A stretch of 64,000 bases of DNA from Phyllobacterium calauticae (lineage in GTDB: Bacteria > Pseudomonadota > Alphaproteobacteria > Rhizobiales > Rhizobiaceae), in assembly GCF_019991125.1 (NCBI RefSeq), contig NZ_JAGENB010000003.1, forward strand, positions 620,001 through 684,000. Direction: 5' to 3'. The notes under the pieces are model-generated. The model was not told where the DNA came from. It saw nothing but the letters and a program-made list of their open reading frames with translations, and did no database searches. Both the position numbers and the translations under genes were made by a program. Below, piece after piece: positions 54,707-63,363 of this stretch (its first letter is position 1; every line of letters starts with the position of its first letter).

Positions 54707-54830
54707 GTGCGTGGTTCGACAAGCTCACCATGAGGGAGGGTGTTGACTGCAAGGCCAATCGAAAATGCAGTGGATATAGCTCCCTGCCATCCACCTCCAT
54801 CCCTCATGGTGAGCTTGTCGAACCACGCAC
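54707..54830. repeat. 31-bp perfect inverted repeat (dispersed palindromic element)
   Basis: The arms 54707-54737 and 54800-54830 are exact reverse complements with 62 bases between them. The arm starts GTGCGTGGTTCGACAAGC and ends CATGAGGGA. A half copy lies at 39407-39424. Similar GGTTCGACAAGCTCACC units occur repetitively in many proteobacterial genomes (recalled, not searched). It may act as a REP/BIME-like element or as a strong terminator for the regulator gene. Confidence 0.9.
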
Positions 54831-54972
54831 GATGTTGATGCAAAACGCCTGCCTCACGCGAAATTGACAGACGCGGATTGTGCGTTGCACTATTGTCCCG
54901 CTGCGCCGCAATATCCGTTGCCGTGCCTGGCTTGCATCAAAGCCAGTTTCCCTGACATCCGGAGATCGCCCC

Positions 54973-55710
54973 GTGAAAATATCCGATGTTCGTTCCGCCT
55001 ATGCCATGCCGCTCACCAACCCCTCCTATCCGCCGGGTCCCTACCGCTTCATCAACCGCGAATTCGTGGTCATCACCTATCGCACCGATCCGGAAGCACT
55101 GCGGGCGGTGGTGCCCGAACCGCTTGAGATCGCCGAGCCCATTGTCAAATTCGAGTTCATCCGCATGCCGGATTCAACCGGCTTTGGCGATTACACCGAA
55201 TCCGGCCAGGTCATTCCGGTCCGCTTCAACGGCAAGGAGGGCGTCTACGTTCATTCCATGTATCTCGACGATGATGCGCCGATCGCCGGCGGGCGCGAAA
55301 TCTGGGGCTTTCCCAAGAAACTCGCCAAGCCGAAAATCTCCCATGAGGGCGAAACCATCCTCGGCACGCTGCATTATGGCAGTGTGCTCTGCGCGACGGG
55401 CACCATGGGCTACAAGCACAAACCGGCCGATCATGCCGCCGTTCTGAAATCCATGCTGCTGCCGAATTATCTCATCAAGATCATTCCGCATGTGGATGGT
55501 ACCGCACGCATCTGCGAGCTGGTCGAATATCACCTGCAGGATATCGATCTGAAAGGCGCGTGGACGGCACCGGCGGCGCTCGAACTTCATGCGCATGTCA
55601 TGGCCAATGTTGCGAGCCTGCCCGTTCTGGAAGTCTTGTCGGGAACGCATTTCATCGCCGATCTGACCCTCGGGCTCGGGGAAGTCGTGTACGATTATAT
55701 GAAGGGGTAG
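54973..55710 (+). CDS. adc: acetoacetate decarboxylase
   Basis: A 245-residue enzyme decarboxylating acetoacetate to acetone. From the GTG start every known catalytic residue of the clostridial enzyme falls at its own number: Arg29, Glu61, Glu76, Lys115 and the Schiff-base Lys116 (in [10 protein letters not shown]). That supports both the assignment and the GTG start, which has GGAGA seven bases ahead. It lies between the regulator and preA inside the pyrimidine cluster and is convergent with preA; a link to that pathway is not established. Confidence 0.93.
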   Translation: MKISDVRSAYAMPLTNPSYPPGPYRFINREFVVITYRTDPEALRAVVPEPLEIAEPIVKFEFIRMPDSTGFGDYTESGQVIPVRFNGKEGVYVHSMYLDDDAPIAGGREIWGFPKKLAKPKISHEGETILGTLHYGSVLCATGTMGYKHKPADHAAVLKSMLLPNYLIKIIPHVDGTARICELVEYHLQDIDLKGAWTAPAALELHAHVMANVASLPVLEVLSGTHFIADLTLGLGEVVYDYMKG

Positions 55711-55739
55711 CTGCCGGTTGCGGGCAGTCTGACAAAGAA

Positions 55740-55764
55740 AAAACCCGCCTCAACGGCGGGTTTT
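55740..55764. terminator. bidirectional intrinsic terminator
   Basis: AAAACCCGCC/GGCGGGTTTT with loop TCAAC between the convergent adc and preA genes. Confidence 0.9.
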
Positions 55765-55769
55765 GAATG

Positions 55770-57080
55770 TTATTCGGCAGCGGCCTTGGCCATCGGATTG
55801 TTGGGATGGGTGGTCCAGTTGGCGTAGTCCGGCTGGATCGGCAGCTTGGTGCGCGGGTCGACCCCCGAGGTCATCGGCACCATGGTGATGCAGTTGTCGA
55901 CAGGGCAGACGTTGACGCAGAGGTTGCAGCCGACGCATTCCTCGTCGATCACCTCGAAATGCCGGGCGCCGTCCACCATCGCCGTGATGGCCTGGTGCGA
56001 CGTGTCCTCGCAGGCAATGTGGCAGCGGCCGCATTTGATGCACAGGTCCTGGTCGATCTGCGCCTTGGTGATGTAGTTGAGATTGAGGTACTGCCAGTCG
56101 GAGACGTTCGGCACGGCCATGCCGCGGAAGTCCTCGATGGAAGCGAAGCCGCGGGAGTCCATCCAGTCGGAGAGCCCGTCGATCATTTCCTGCACGACCT
56201 TGAAGCCATAGGTCATGGCCGCCGTGCACACCTGCACATTGCCGCAACCGAGCGCGATGAATTCCGCCGCATCGCGCCATGTCGTGATGCCGCCAATGCC
56301 AGAGATCGGCAGGCCGCGCGTCTCCGCATCGCGGGCAATTTCCGCCACCATGTTGAGTGCAATGGGCTTGACGGCCGGGCCGCAATAGCCGCCGTGCGAC
56401 CCGCGCCCGTCAATCGAAGGATTGGGCGCAAAGGTATCGAGATCGACCGACACGATAGAATTGATCGTGTTGATCAGCGACACGGCGTCGGTACCGCCGG
56501 ATTTTGCCGCGCGCGCAGGTTTGCGGATATCGGTGATATTCGGCGTCAGTTTGGTGATGACAGGCATGCGCGTATATTGCTTGCACCAGCGCACCACCAT
56601 CTCGATATATTCCGGCACCTGGCCGACAGCCGCGCCCATGCCGCGTTCGGACATGCCGTGCGGGCAGCCGAAATTGAGCTCGATGCCGTCTGAACCCGTC
56701 GCTTCCACCAGCGGCAGAATGGCTTTCCAGGCGTTCTCCTCGCAGGGCACCATGATGGAGGCGATCAGCGCTCGGTCCGGCCACTTCTTCTTCACCTCGG
56801 TCATTTCACGCAGGTTCACTTCCAGCGGACGGTCGGTGATGAGCTCGATATTGTTCAGGCCGAGCAAGCGCCGGTCCGGGCCGTGGATCGCGCCATAGCG
56901 CGGGCCGTTGACGTTGACGACGGGCGGGCCTTCTTCGCCCAGTGTCTTCCACACAACGCCGCCCCAGCCCGCCTTGAAGGCGCGCTCGACATTATAAGCC
57001 TTGTCTGTCGGCGGTGCGGAGGCCAGCCAGAAGGGGTTGGGGGATTTGATGCCGAGGAAATTCGATGAAAGATCAGCCAT
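55770..57080 (-). CDS. preA: dihydropyrimidine dehydrogenase subunit PreA
   Basis: The 436-residue subunit of NAD-dependent dihydropyrimidine dehydrogenase, where uracil or thymine is reduced at FMN. Residues 1-300 form a DHOD-like FMN barrel (GWGGVVWKTLG, IELNFGCPHGMSERGMG, KLTPNITDI, GIGGITTWRDA), and the C-terminal part has two [4Fe-4S] sites (CIKCGRCHIAC and CVGCNLCVNVCPVDNC). It is the second gene of a preT-preA unit, 11 bases apart, and receives electrons from PreT. It is the first enzyme of the reductive pathway in this cluster. Confidence 0.96.
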   Translation of the reverse strand: MADLSSNFLGIKSPNPFWLASAPPTDKAYNVERAFKAGWGGVVWKTLGEEGPPVVNVNGPRYGAIHGPDRRLLGLNNIELITDRPLEVNLREMTEVKKKWPDRALIASIMVPCEENAWKAILPLVEATGSDGIELNFGCPHGMSERGMGAAVGQVPEYIEMVVRWCKQYTRMPVITKLTPNITDIRKPARAAKSGGTDAVSLINTINSIVSVDLDTFAPNPSIDGRGSHGGYCGPAVKPIALNMVAEIARDAETRGLPISGIGGITTWRDAAEFIALGCGNVQVCTAAMTYGFKVVQEMIDGLSDWMDSRGFASIEDFRGMAVPNVSDWQYLNLNYITKAQIDQDLCIKCGRCHIACEDTSHQAITAMVDGARHFEVIDEECVGCNLCVNVCPVDNCITMVPMTSGVDPRTKLPIQPDYANWTTHPNNPMAKAAAE

Positions 57081-57091
57081 GTCGATCTCCT

Positions 57092-58549
57092 TCAGCCAGC
57101 GATGTGGCTTGGATGGGTGGGGTGCTGCGCCGGTGTCGACGCGCCGTCCGGATTTTCCGCCATGACGGCTTCGACGAAGCCGCTGACTTTCTCCGGCTGC
57201 TGCGTCAGCGCCCGGTGGATGGATTCAGCGGCAAGCTTGCCGTCCTGCACCGCGGCCACGGTCAGGTCCTGACCACCGGCAATGCAATCGCCGCCAGCCC
57301 ATATGCCGGGGATCGAGGTGCGGCGGTCATCATCGACGCTGATACGTCCCTTCGATAGGGCAAGCCCGGCTTCGGTGAGGATGCCCTCTGCCGGCGTCTG
57401 GCCGATGGCCTTGAAAATCTGGTCGCTGGCAAGGGTGATGCTTTCGCCGGTGACGGCAAGCCTGCCGTCGGCCATGGCGGTATAGTCCAGCGTGATGCCG
57501 CAGACTTCACCGGATGCGTTGCGGGTAAGCGCCCGCGGCTGCAACCAATGGCGGATGATCACCCCGGTTTTCAGCGCCAGTTCCTGTTCATAGGGGCTGG
57601 CGTTCATGCTTTCCGGCCCGCGCCGATAAGCGATGATGACGTTCTCGGCGCCCAGCAGCTTGGTCTGCACGGCCACGTCGATGGCGGTCATGCCGCCGCC
57701 GATGACGACAACGTCGCGCCCGACAGCGATCTGCGACAGGTCCTCGCTCTGGCGCAATACGGAGATGTAGTCGACGGCATCGATGCAACCGGCGGCATCC
57801 TCGCCTTCGAGGCCAAGCTCGTTCACACCCGGCAATCCCATGCCGAGGAAAACCGCATCAAAACCGGCTTTCAGCGCATCGATGCTGATGTCCCGGCCAA
57901 GCGCCTTGTCGTTCTCGATGGTGATCCCGCCGATTTCCAGAATGAAATCAAGTTCCTTCTGGGCAAAATTGTCGACACTCTTATAGGCGGCAATGCCATA
58001 TTCATTGAGGCCGCCGGCTTTCGGCCTGGCTTCGAAAATCGTCACGTTGTGGCCGTGCTTGGCCAGACGGTGCGCCGCGGACAAGCCGGCCGGACCCGCG
58101 CCGACCACGGCAACGCTCTTGCCTGTCGGCTCGGCGCGCTTGAACGGGTGCTGGCCCTTTTCCATCAGATGGTCAGTGGCGTAGCGCTGCAGAAGGCCGA
58201 TTTTCACCGGCTTGCCCTCGGCGGTCTCACGCACGCAGGCCTGTTCGCACAGGGTTTCGGTCGGACAGACGCGGGCACACATGCCGCCGAGAATGTTTTC
58301 CGCCAGAATCGTCTTGGCAGAACCGGTGGGATTGTCGGCGGCGATCTGGCGGATGAACAGCGGAATATCGATGCCCGTCGGGCAGGCATTCATGCAGGGC
58401 GCATCGTAGCAGAAGTAGCAGCGATCGGATTCGACAAAGGCTTCATGCCGCGTCAATGCCGGGTGCAGATCGGAAAAAACATCGGTGTAGGCATCGGACT
58501 CTAGCCGCCCGGCCCTCACATCACGGATTCCAGAATCGATCGATCCCAT
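57092..58549 (-). CDS. preT: dihydropyrimidine dehydrogenase subunit PreT
   Basis: A 485-residue electron-transfer subunit resembling the GltD small subunit of glutamate synthase. It has N-terminal Fe-S cysteines (CYFCYDAPCMNACPTGID and CARVCPTETLCEQACV), an FAD motif VVGAGPAGLSAAHRL near residue 144 and an NAD(P) motif VVIGGGMTAIDVA. It oxidises NAD(P)H and passes electrons to PreA. The start at 58549 has GGAGAGG at good spacing; starts at 58582 or 58687 are possible. Two RutR-like sites lie 110-145 bases upstream. Confidence 0.95.
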   Translation of the reverse strand: MGSIDSGIRDVRAGRLESDAYTDVFSDLHPALTRHEAFVESDRCYFCYDAPCMNACPTGIDIPLFIRQIAADNPTGSAKTILAENILGGMCARVCPTETLCEQACVRETAEGKPVKIGLLQRYATDHLMEKGQHPFKRAEPTGKSVAVVGAGPAGLSAAHRLAKHGHNVTIFEARPKAGGLNEYGIAAYKSVDNFAQKELDFILEIGGITIENDKALGRDISIDALKAGFDAVFLGMGLPGVNELGLEGEDAAGCIDAVDYISVLRQSEDLSQIAVGRDVVVIGGGMTAIDVAVQTKLLGAENVIIAYRRGPESMNASPYEQELALKTGVIIRHWLQPRALTRNASGEVCGITLDYTAMADGRLAVTGESITLASDQIFKAIGQTPAEGILTEAGLALSKGRISVDDDRRTSIPGIWAGGDCIAGGQDLTVAAVQDGKLAAESIHRALTQQPEKVSGFVEAVMAENPDGASTPAQHPTHPSHIAG

Positions 58550-58659
58550 GAAATCGCCTCTCCATTTCTGAAACTGCCGCATCCCGTTCCCTTTGGGCGT
58601 GCCGCAATTTGGTGATGGGCCGGTTTGTCCGGCGCCTGTTGATGGAAAGAATGCCAGAT

Positions 58660-58695
58660 TTTCACAAAAGGTCAAATTTTTTATCAAACGGTCAA
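58660..58695 (-). promoter_or_regulatory. two RutR-like sites upstream of preT, 20 bp apart
   Basis: On the minus strand TTGACCGTTTGATAAA (58680-58695) and TTGACCTTTTGTGAAA (58660-58675) match the RutR consensus at 11 and 10 of 14 fixed positions. Their starts are exactly 20 bases, about two helical turns, apart. Both keep a perfect TTGACC half-site. Confidence 0.5.
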
Positions 58696-58775
58696 GAAAT
58701 ATGAAATTGAATCATATTCGTTTCGTTTGCGCGGGTGGATATCCACGCAAATCTGGCAAGGGCAGCGGGGAAAAG

Positions 58776-60389
58776 CTAAACCAGATCGTCCAGAACAAGG
58801 CTTGCGCCTTTTGCCCCGACCATCATGGCGGCGGCATTGGTATTGCCGGAAATGATATTGGGAAAGATCGAGCAGTCGATCACACGCAGCCCTTCGACGC
58901 CGTGCACCCGCAAACGCGGGTCGACCACCGATACCGCCGGGTCCGGCCCCATGCGGCAGGTCGAAACCGGGTGATAGACCGTGCCGCTGCGCTGGCGGAA
59001 ATCGGCAATGAGATCCTCGTCGCTCCGGCAATGCGGACCGGGCAGCAATTCCTCGACGATCAGCTTCGACAGGGTTGGCGTCGCTGCGATTTTCCGCAGG
59101 AACTTCACCGCATCCAGCATCTCGGCAACATCATGCCCGGTCGAAAAAGCGTTCGGCGCGATGGTCGGTGCGTCGAGCGGATTGCCGGAGCGGATATGGA
59201 TGGACCCGACGCTGGTCGGACGGCAATTGGACAGGCCGATGGAAAAGCCCGGCCAGGGATCGGGGGTCAGAATCGGGCGCTCGCCTTCCCTCGGCCGCAC
59301 GGTGGAAAAGGCCTGAAAATACAGCTGCATGTTCGGGCGCTGCCGCGACGGATCGGTACGAAAGAAGCCACCGCCCTGATTCATGCTGATCGACAGGGGC
59401 CCCGTCCGCAGCAGCAGATATTCGATGCCGACGCGCAATTTTCCCCACCATGGGCGCAGCACCTGGTTGAGCGAGGCCACGTTGGCCCGGTAGGTGTAAT
59501 TGATGCCGAGATGGTCCTGCAGGTTTTCCCCAACCTGGCTGTTGGCGTGCACGAGCGGAATGCCGAATTGCGCCAGGCGCGCCGCGTCACCAATGCCCGA
59601 AAGTTCGAGCAGTTGCGGTGTATTGATGGAGCCGCCGCACAGGATCACTTCGCGCCCGGCCCTGACCGTCTCGGTCCGGCCGTTGCGGGTGAACGCAACA
59701 CCGGTAGCCCGTTTGCCCTCAAAGACAATGCGCTGCACCATCGCGCCGGTCAGAACCGTGACATTGGGGCGCTTCATCGCCGGGCGCAGAAAAGCCCTGG
59801 CGGCGGACATGCGCCGCCCGCCTTTCGTGGTTAGCTGAAATGGCCCCGTGCCTTCCTGCGTGGCGCCATTGAAATCGGGGTTGTAGTGCAGCCCGGCCTC
59901 CTGCGCGCCCTTCAGAATCTGATTGGCCAGCGGATGAAACAGATGCGAACAATCAGTGACATGCAGTGGTCCGCCGCGGCCAAGGCTTTTCGCGGGGCCG
60001 TCATGGTCTTCCAGTGCCTGAAACACCGGCAGTACATCGTCATAGCCCCAGCCGGGATTGCCGCGCGCGCGCCATTCGTCGAAATCCTCCTTCGCGCCGC
60101 GGATATAGACCATGGCATTGATCGAACTCGACCCGCCCAGCACCTTGCCGCGCGGCCAGTAATCCGCATTGCCGCCAAGCCCCGGATCGGCTTCGGCCTT
60201 GTACATCCAGTTGACGGATTTGTCGTAGAAGGTCTTGCCGTAACCGAGCGGCATCTGCACGAAGAACCGCCGGTCCGTCCCGCCCGCTTCCAGGACAAGA
60301 ACCGTGTGGCGTCCGCTGGCGGACAAGCGCTCGGCAACAACCGATCCGGCAGAGCCTGATCCGACAATGATGAAATCAAACGCGCGCAT
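58776..60389 (-). CDS. GMC family FAD-dependent oxidoreductase
   Basis: A 537-residue glucose-methanol-choline oxidoreductase. The N-terminal FAD motif is FIIVGSGSAGSVVAERL, GMC signature 1 is GKVLGGSSSINAMVYIRG and signature 2 is GGSINTPQLLELSGIG; the C-terminal active-site region has HPVSTCRMG and NTNAAAMM. It is like choline/alcohol dehydrogenases; the alcohol substrate is unknown. The ATG at 60389 begins the FAD motif directly; a second start at 60407 adds six residues. It lies downstream of the CoxG-like gene on the same strand. Confidence 0.93.
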   Translation of the reverse strand: MRAFDFIIVGSGSAGSVVAERLSASGRHTVLVLEAGGTDRRFFVQMPLGYGKTFYDKSVNWMYKAEADPGLGGNADYWPRGKVLGGSSSINAMVYIRGAKEDFDEWRARGNPGWGYDDVLPVFQALEDHDGPAKSLGRGGPLHVTDCSHLFHPLANQILKGAQEAGLHYNPDFNGATQEGTGPFQLTTKGGRRMSAARAFLRPAMKRPNVTVLTGAMVQRIVFEGKRATGVAFTRNGRTETVRAGREVILCGGSINTPQLLELSGIGDAARLAQFGIPLVHANSQVGENLQDHLGINYTYRANVASLNQVLRPWWGKLRVGIEYLLLRTGPLSISMNQGGGFFRTDPSRQRPNMQLYFQAFSTVRPREGERPILTPDPWPGFSIGLSNCRPTSVGSIHIRSGNPLDAPTIAPNAFSTGHDVAEMLDAVKFLRKIAATPTLSKLIVEELLPGPHCRSDEDLIADFRQRSGTVYHPVSTCRMGPDPAVSVVDPRLRVHGVEGLRVIDCSIFPNIISGNTNAAAMMVGAKGASLVLDDLV

Positions 60390-60513
60390 GAATTCCAGCC
60401 TGAACACAATCTATTTATCCAGGCAGGATATCCGGCTTCATCGGTGCAAACCCAAACGTCATTCCGCCATGGCTTATGGAAAATGCGACAGGCCTGTCGA
60501 ATTGTCCGGCGTG

Positions 60514-60957
60514 TCAGGTGCCGGCAGCGGCCTGATTGAGATTCTCGAAAAACTGGGTGGCGAGTTTCTTGGCGGAGGACGATATAAGGCGGCTGCCGAG
60601 TTGGGCGATCTTGCCGCCGACATCGGCATTGACCGTGTAGGTGAGCACGGTTTCGCCGCCTTCCTCGATCAGGGTGACATCGGCGCCACCCTTGGCAAAA
60701 CCGGCAATGCCACCCTTGCCCTCGCCCGTGATCGTGTAGGACAGCGGAGGATTGAGATTGCTCAATTCGACCTTGCCGTTGAAGCGCGCCTTGACGGGGC
60801 CGAGTTTGACGCCGACCGTGGCTTCCAGTTCCGTATCGGAAATCCGCTCGAGGCTTTCGCAGCCGGGGATGCAGGCTTTCAACACCTCCGCGTCGTTCAA
60901 TGCCTTCCAGACTGCTTCGCGGGGCGCTGCAATGCGTTCTTCGCCGGTCATATCCAT
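60514..60957 (-). CDS. CoxG-like SRPBCC protein
   Basis: A 147-residue protein of the CO dehydrogenase subunit G (CoxG) family, a SRPBCC fold: MDMTGEERIAAPREAVWKAL, then VLKACIPGCESLERI and the C-terminal GSRLISSSAKKLATQFFENL. In CO-oxidisers CoxG is a membrane-anchoring/quinone-delivery accessory; here no coxSLM genes are present, so the partner is unknown. Orphan coxG genes are common in rhizobia. It is 124 bases upstream of the GMC gene on the same strand and could be co-transcribed. Confidence 0.92.
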   Translation of the reverse strand: MDMTGEERIAAPREAVWKALNDAEVLKACIPGCESLERISDTELEATVGVKLGPVKARFNGKVELSNLNPPLSYTITGEGKGGIAGFAKGGADVTLIEEGGETVLTYTVNADVGGKIAQLGSRLISSSAKKLATQFFENLNQAAAGT

Positions 60958-61211
60958 GTTTCAATGCCTCCCTGGAAGAAGAAAGCTAAGATAGACGACT
61001 TCATCTGTCCACGATTTATAAAAATTCGTTCTTCCTGCCACTGTATTAAATCCTGTCACAAAACATCATGATACTGGCGATGAAGATGCTGGACCGGACA
61101 GGAGCGGTGTAATAACAGGATTAAGACTTTGTGATTCCGCAGGGATGACGGCCACAAAGTACTGACCCAACTATTCTTCTACTTCATTCATCTCATCAAG
61201 GGAGACTGCAC

Positions 61212-61481
61212 ATGAAATTGAAAATGGTCGCCGGCATTTCGCTGCTGGCTGTCGCTCTCGTCGGCTGTTCCAAAGCCCCCACCTGCACCCAGGAAGAGCT
61301 GACCAAAAAGGCCGGTGAAATCACCGCTGCCGTTCAGCAGGTCATTACCAAGGATCCGTCCAAGGCGCAGGGAATCGTTGCCAAGATGCAGGAACTGGCT
61401 ACCAAATATCAGGGCCAGACCGATCTGAAAGACGCCTGCAAGGCGTATGACGACGTTCTGACAGCCATCAAGGGCTCGTAA
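61212..61481 (+). CDS. small predicted lipoprotein
   Basis: An 89-residue protein with a type II signal and lipobox LVGC, so Cys19 would be lipidated and membrane-anchored. The mature part is helical and has two further cysteines (Cys25 and Cys76) that could pair. AGGGAGA lies 7 bases before the ATG. No family is recognised; similar short helical lipoproteins exist in rhizobia without known function. It precedes a hairpin and pgi. Confidence 0.75.
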   Translation: MKLKMVAGISLLAVALVGCSKAPTCTQEELTKKAGEITAAVQQVITKDPSKAQGIVAKMQELATKYQGQTDLKDACKAYDDVLTAIKGS

Positions 61482-61487
61482 ACTTTC

Positions 61488-61517
61488 GCGCCGCAGTTCC
61501 GCCCGGATTTGCGGCGC
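61488..61517 (+). terminator. hairpin after the lipoprotein gene
   Basis: GCGCCGCA (61488-61495) pairs with TGCGGCGC (61510-61517). No clear T-run follows, so it may be a weak or factor-dependent terminator. Confidence 0.55.
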
Positions 61518-61630
61518 AGATTACCTGATGTTAAATCGGAAGAGATTCTGCTTTAAATCGATTGAAACAAAATGATTCCGGTGGCAGGTTCCACTCTGTC
61601 AGGATCAAGGCGTGACTTCAGGAGAGAGAA

Positions 61631-63283
61631 ATGGCGACAGTGAAAGCGAACGACCTGCGTGGCTCCGTTCAGGCATTGAAAGCACACTTCAAAATCGGCG
61701 CGCCGAAAAACATGCGCGCGACCTTCATGGAAGATCCCAAACGCTTCTCCCGCTATTCCCTCAGTCTCGACGATCTTCTCCTTGACTGGTCGAAGTGCCT
61801 GGTCAATGACGAGACGCTTTCCCTCCTTGCTGATCTGGCAAAAGTTGCCCATGTGGAAGCCCGGCGCGATGCGATGTTTGCCGGCGAACCAATCAACAAT
61901 ACTGAAGGCCGCGCCGTGCTCCACGTGGCGCTGCGCAACCGTTCCAACAAGCCGATCAAGGTTGACGGCGTGGATGTCATGCCCGGCGTCAACGATGTGC
62001 TGAAGCGCATGGGCGCCTATGCGGATGGCCTGCGCTCCGGCGCCATCAAGGGTTCGAAGAACAAGCCGATCACCGATGTGGTCAATATCGGCATTGGCGG
62101 CTCCGATCTCGGACCGGCCATGGCAACGCTCGCCCTGTCACCCTATCATGACGGGCCGAAGACCCATTTCGTCTCCAACGTCGATGGGGCACACATCGCC
62201 GATACCTTGAAAGACCTCGATCCGGCGACGACGCTGATCATCATCGCGTCGAAAACCTTCACCACCATCGAGACCATGACCAATGCCCGCGCCGCGCGCA
62301 AATGGATCGCCGATGCGCTGGGTGAAAAGGCTGTCGGCAAGCACTTTGCCGCCGTTTCCACGGCGCTCGACAAGGTCGACGCCTTCGGCATCCCGGAAGA
62401 TCGTATCTTCGGCTTCTGGGACTGGGTAGGCGGCCGCTATTCCATCTGGTCGGCCATCGGTCTGCCATTGATGATTGCGATCGGGCCCGAGAACTTTGGC
62501 CGGTTTCTCGATGGCGCCCATGCGATGGACGAACATTTCCGCAAGGCGGCGCTTTCCAAGAACCTGCCGATGATGCTGGGTCTGGTCGGCTACTGGCATC
62601 GCGCCATCTCCGGTTACACCAGCCGCGCCGTGATTCCATATGATCAGCGGCTGGCCCGCCTGCCGGCCTACCTGCAGCAGCTCGACATGGAATCGAACGG
62701 CAAGGGCGTCACCGTCGACGGCAAGCCGGTTTCCGGTCCGACCGGCCCGGTGGTCTGGGGTGAACCCGGCACCAATGGTCAGCATGCCTTCTTCCAGCTC
62801 CTGCATCAGGGAACCGATACGATCCCGCTTGAATTCATCGTCGCGGCGAAGGGCCACGAGCCGCATCTCGATAATCAGCATGAGATGCTCCTGGCCAATT
62901 GTCTGGCCCAGTCGGAAGCCCTGATGAAGGGCCGCACGCTGGAAGAAGCCAAGGCGCAGCTCGCGGCAAAGAACCTGGCGAAATCCGAGGTGAACCGCAT
63001 TGCGCCGCACCGTGTTTTCAAAGGCAACCGGCCATCGATCACCATCGTCTATGACAAACTCGATCCCTTCTCCTTGGGCCGCCTGATCGCGCTTTACGAG
63101 CATCGCGTTTTCGTCGAGGCCCAGCTCTTCGGCATCAATGCCTTCGATCAATGGGGTGTCGAGCTCGGCAAGGAACTGGCGACCGAGCTTCTGCCGATCG
63201 TCTCCGGAGAGGCAAAACCAACGGACAAGGACGCATCCACGCAAGGTCTTGTCGCGCACTTGAGGAAGCGTCGCGGCAAATAG
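61631..63283 (+). CDS. pgi: glucose-6-phosphate isomerase
   Basis: A 550-residue enzyme interconverting glucose 6-phosphate and fructose 6-phosphate. Family motifs: [34 protein letters not shown], the catalytic region [23 protein letters not shown] and [21 protein letters not shown], and the C-terminal [27 protein letters not shown] (PGI signature 2). GAGAGAGAA precedes the ATG. The length is standard. It stands alone, with the M14/AstE-like gene starting 80 bases downstream. Confidence 0.98.
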   Translation: MATVKANDLRGSVQALKAHFKIGAPKNMRATFMEDPKRFSRYSLSLDDLLLDWSKCLVNDETLSLLADLAKVAHVEARRDAMFAGEPINNTEGRAVLHVALRNRSNKPIKVDGVDVMPGVNDVLKRMGAYADGLRSGAIKGSKNKPITDVVNIGIGGSDLGPAMATLALSPYHDGPKTHFVSNVDGAHIADTLKDLDPATTLIIIASKTFTTIETMTNARAARKWIADALGEKAVGKHFAAVSTALDKVDAFGIPEDRIFGFWDWVGGRYSIWSAIGLPLMIAIGPENFGRFLDGAHAMDEHFRKAALSKNLPMMLGLVGYWHRAISGYTSRAVIPYDQRLARLPAYLQQLDMESNGKGVTVDGKPVSGPTGPVVWGEPGTNGQHAFFQLLHQGTDTIPLEFIVAAKGHEPHLDNQHEMLLANCLAQSEALMKGRTLEEAKAQLAAKNLAKSEVNRIAPHRVFKGNRPSITIVYDKLDPFSLGRLIALYEHRVFVEAQLFGINAFDQWGVELGKELATELLPIVSGEAKPTDKDASTQGLVAHLRKRRGK

Positions 63284-63363
63284 GCTATAGTGGCCCGATA
63301 ACAAACAGAATGGGTATCCGGCCTCTGCTCCAGGGCCGGAAGTGAGGAACTGGAAAAGCATTG

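Noticed and set aside
54707-54830. insertion sequence ends
   Set aside because: The 31-bp inverted arms enclose only 62 bases, contain no transposase, and show no flanking target duplication; a REP-like element fits better.
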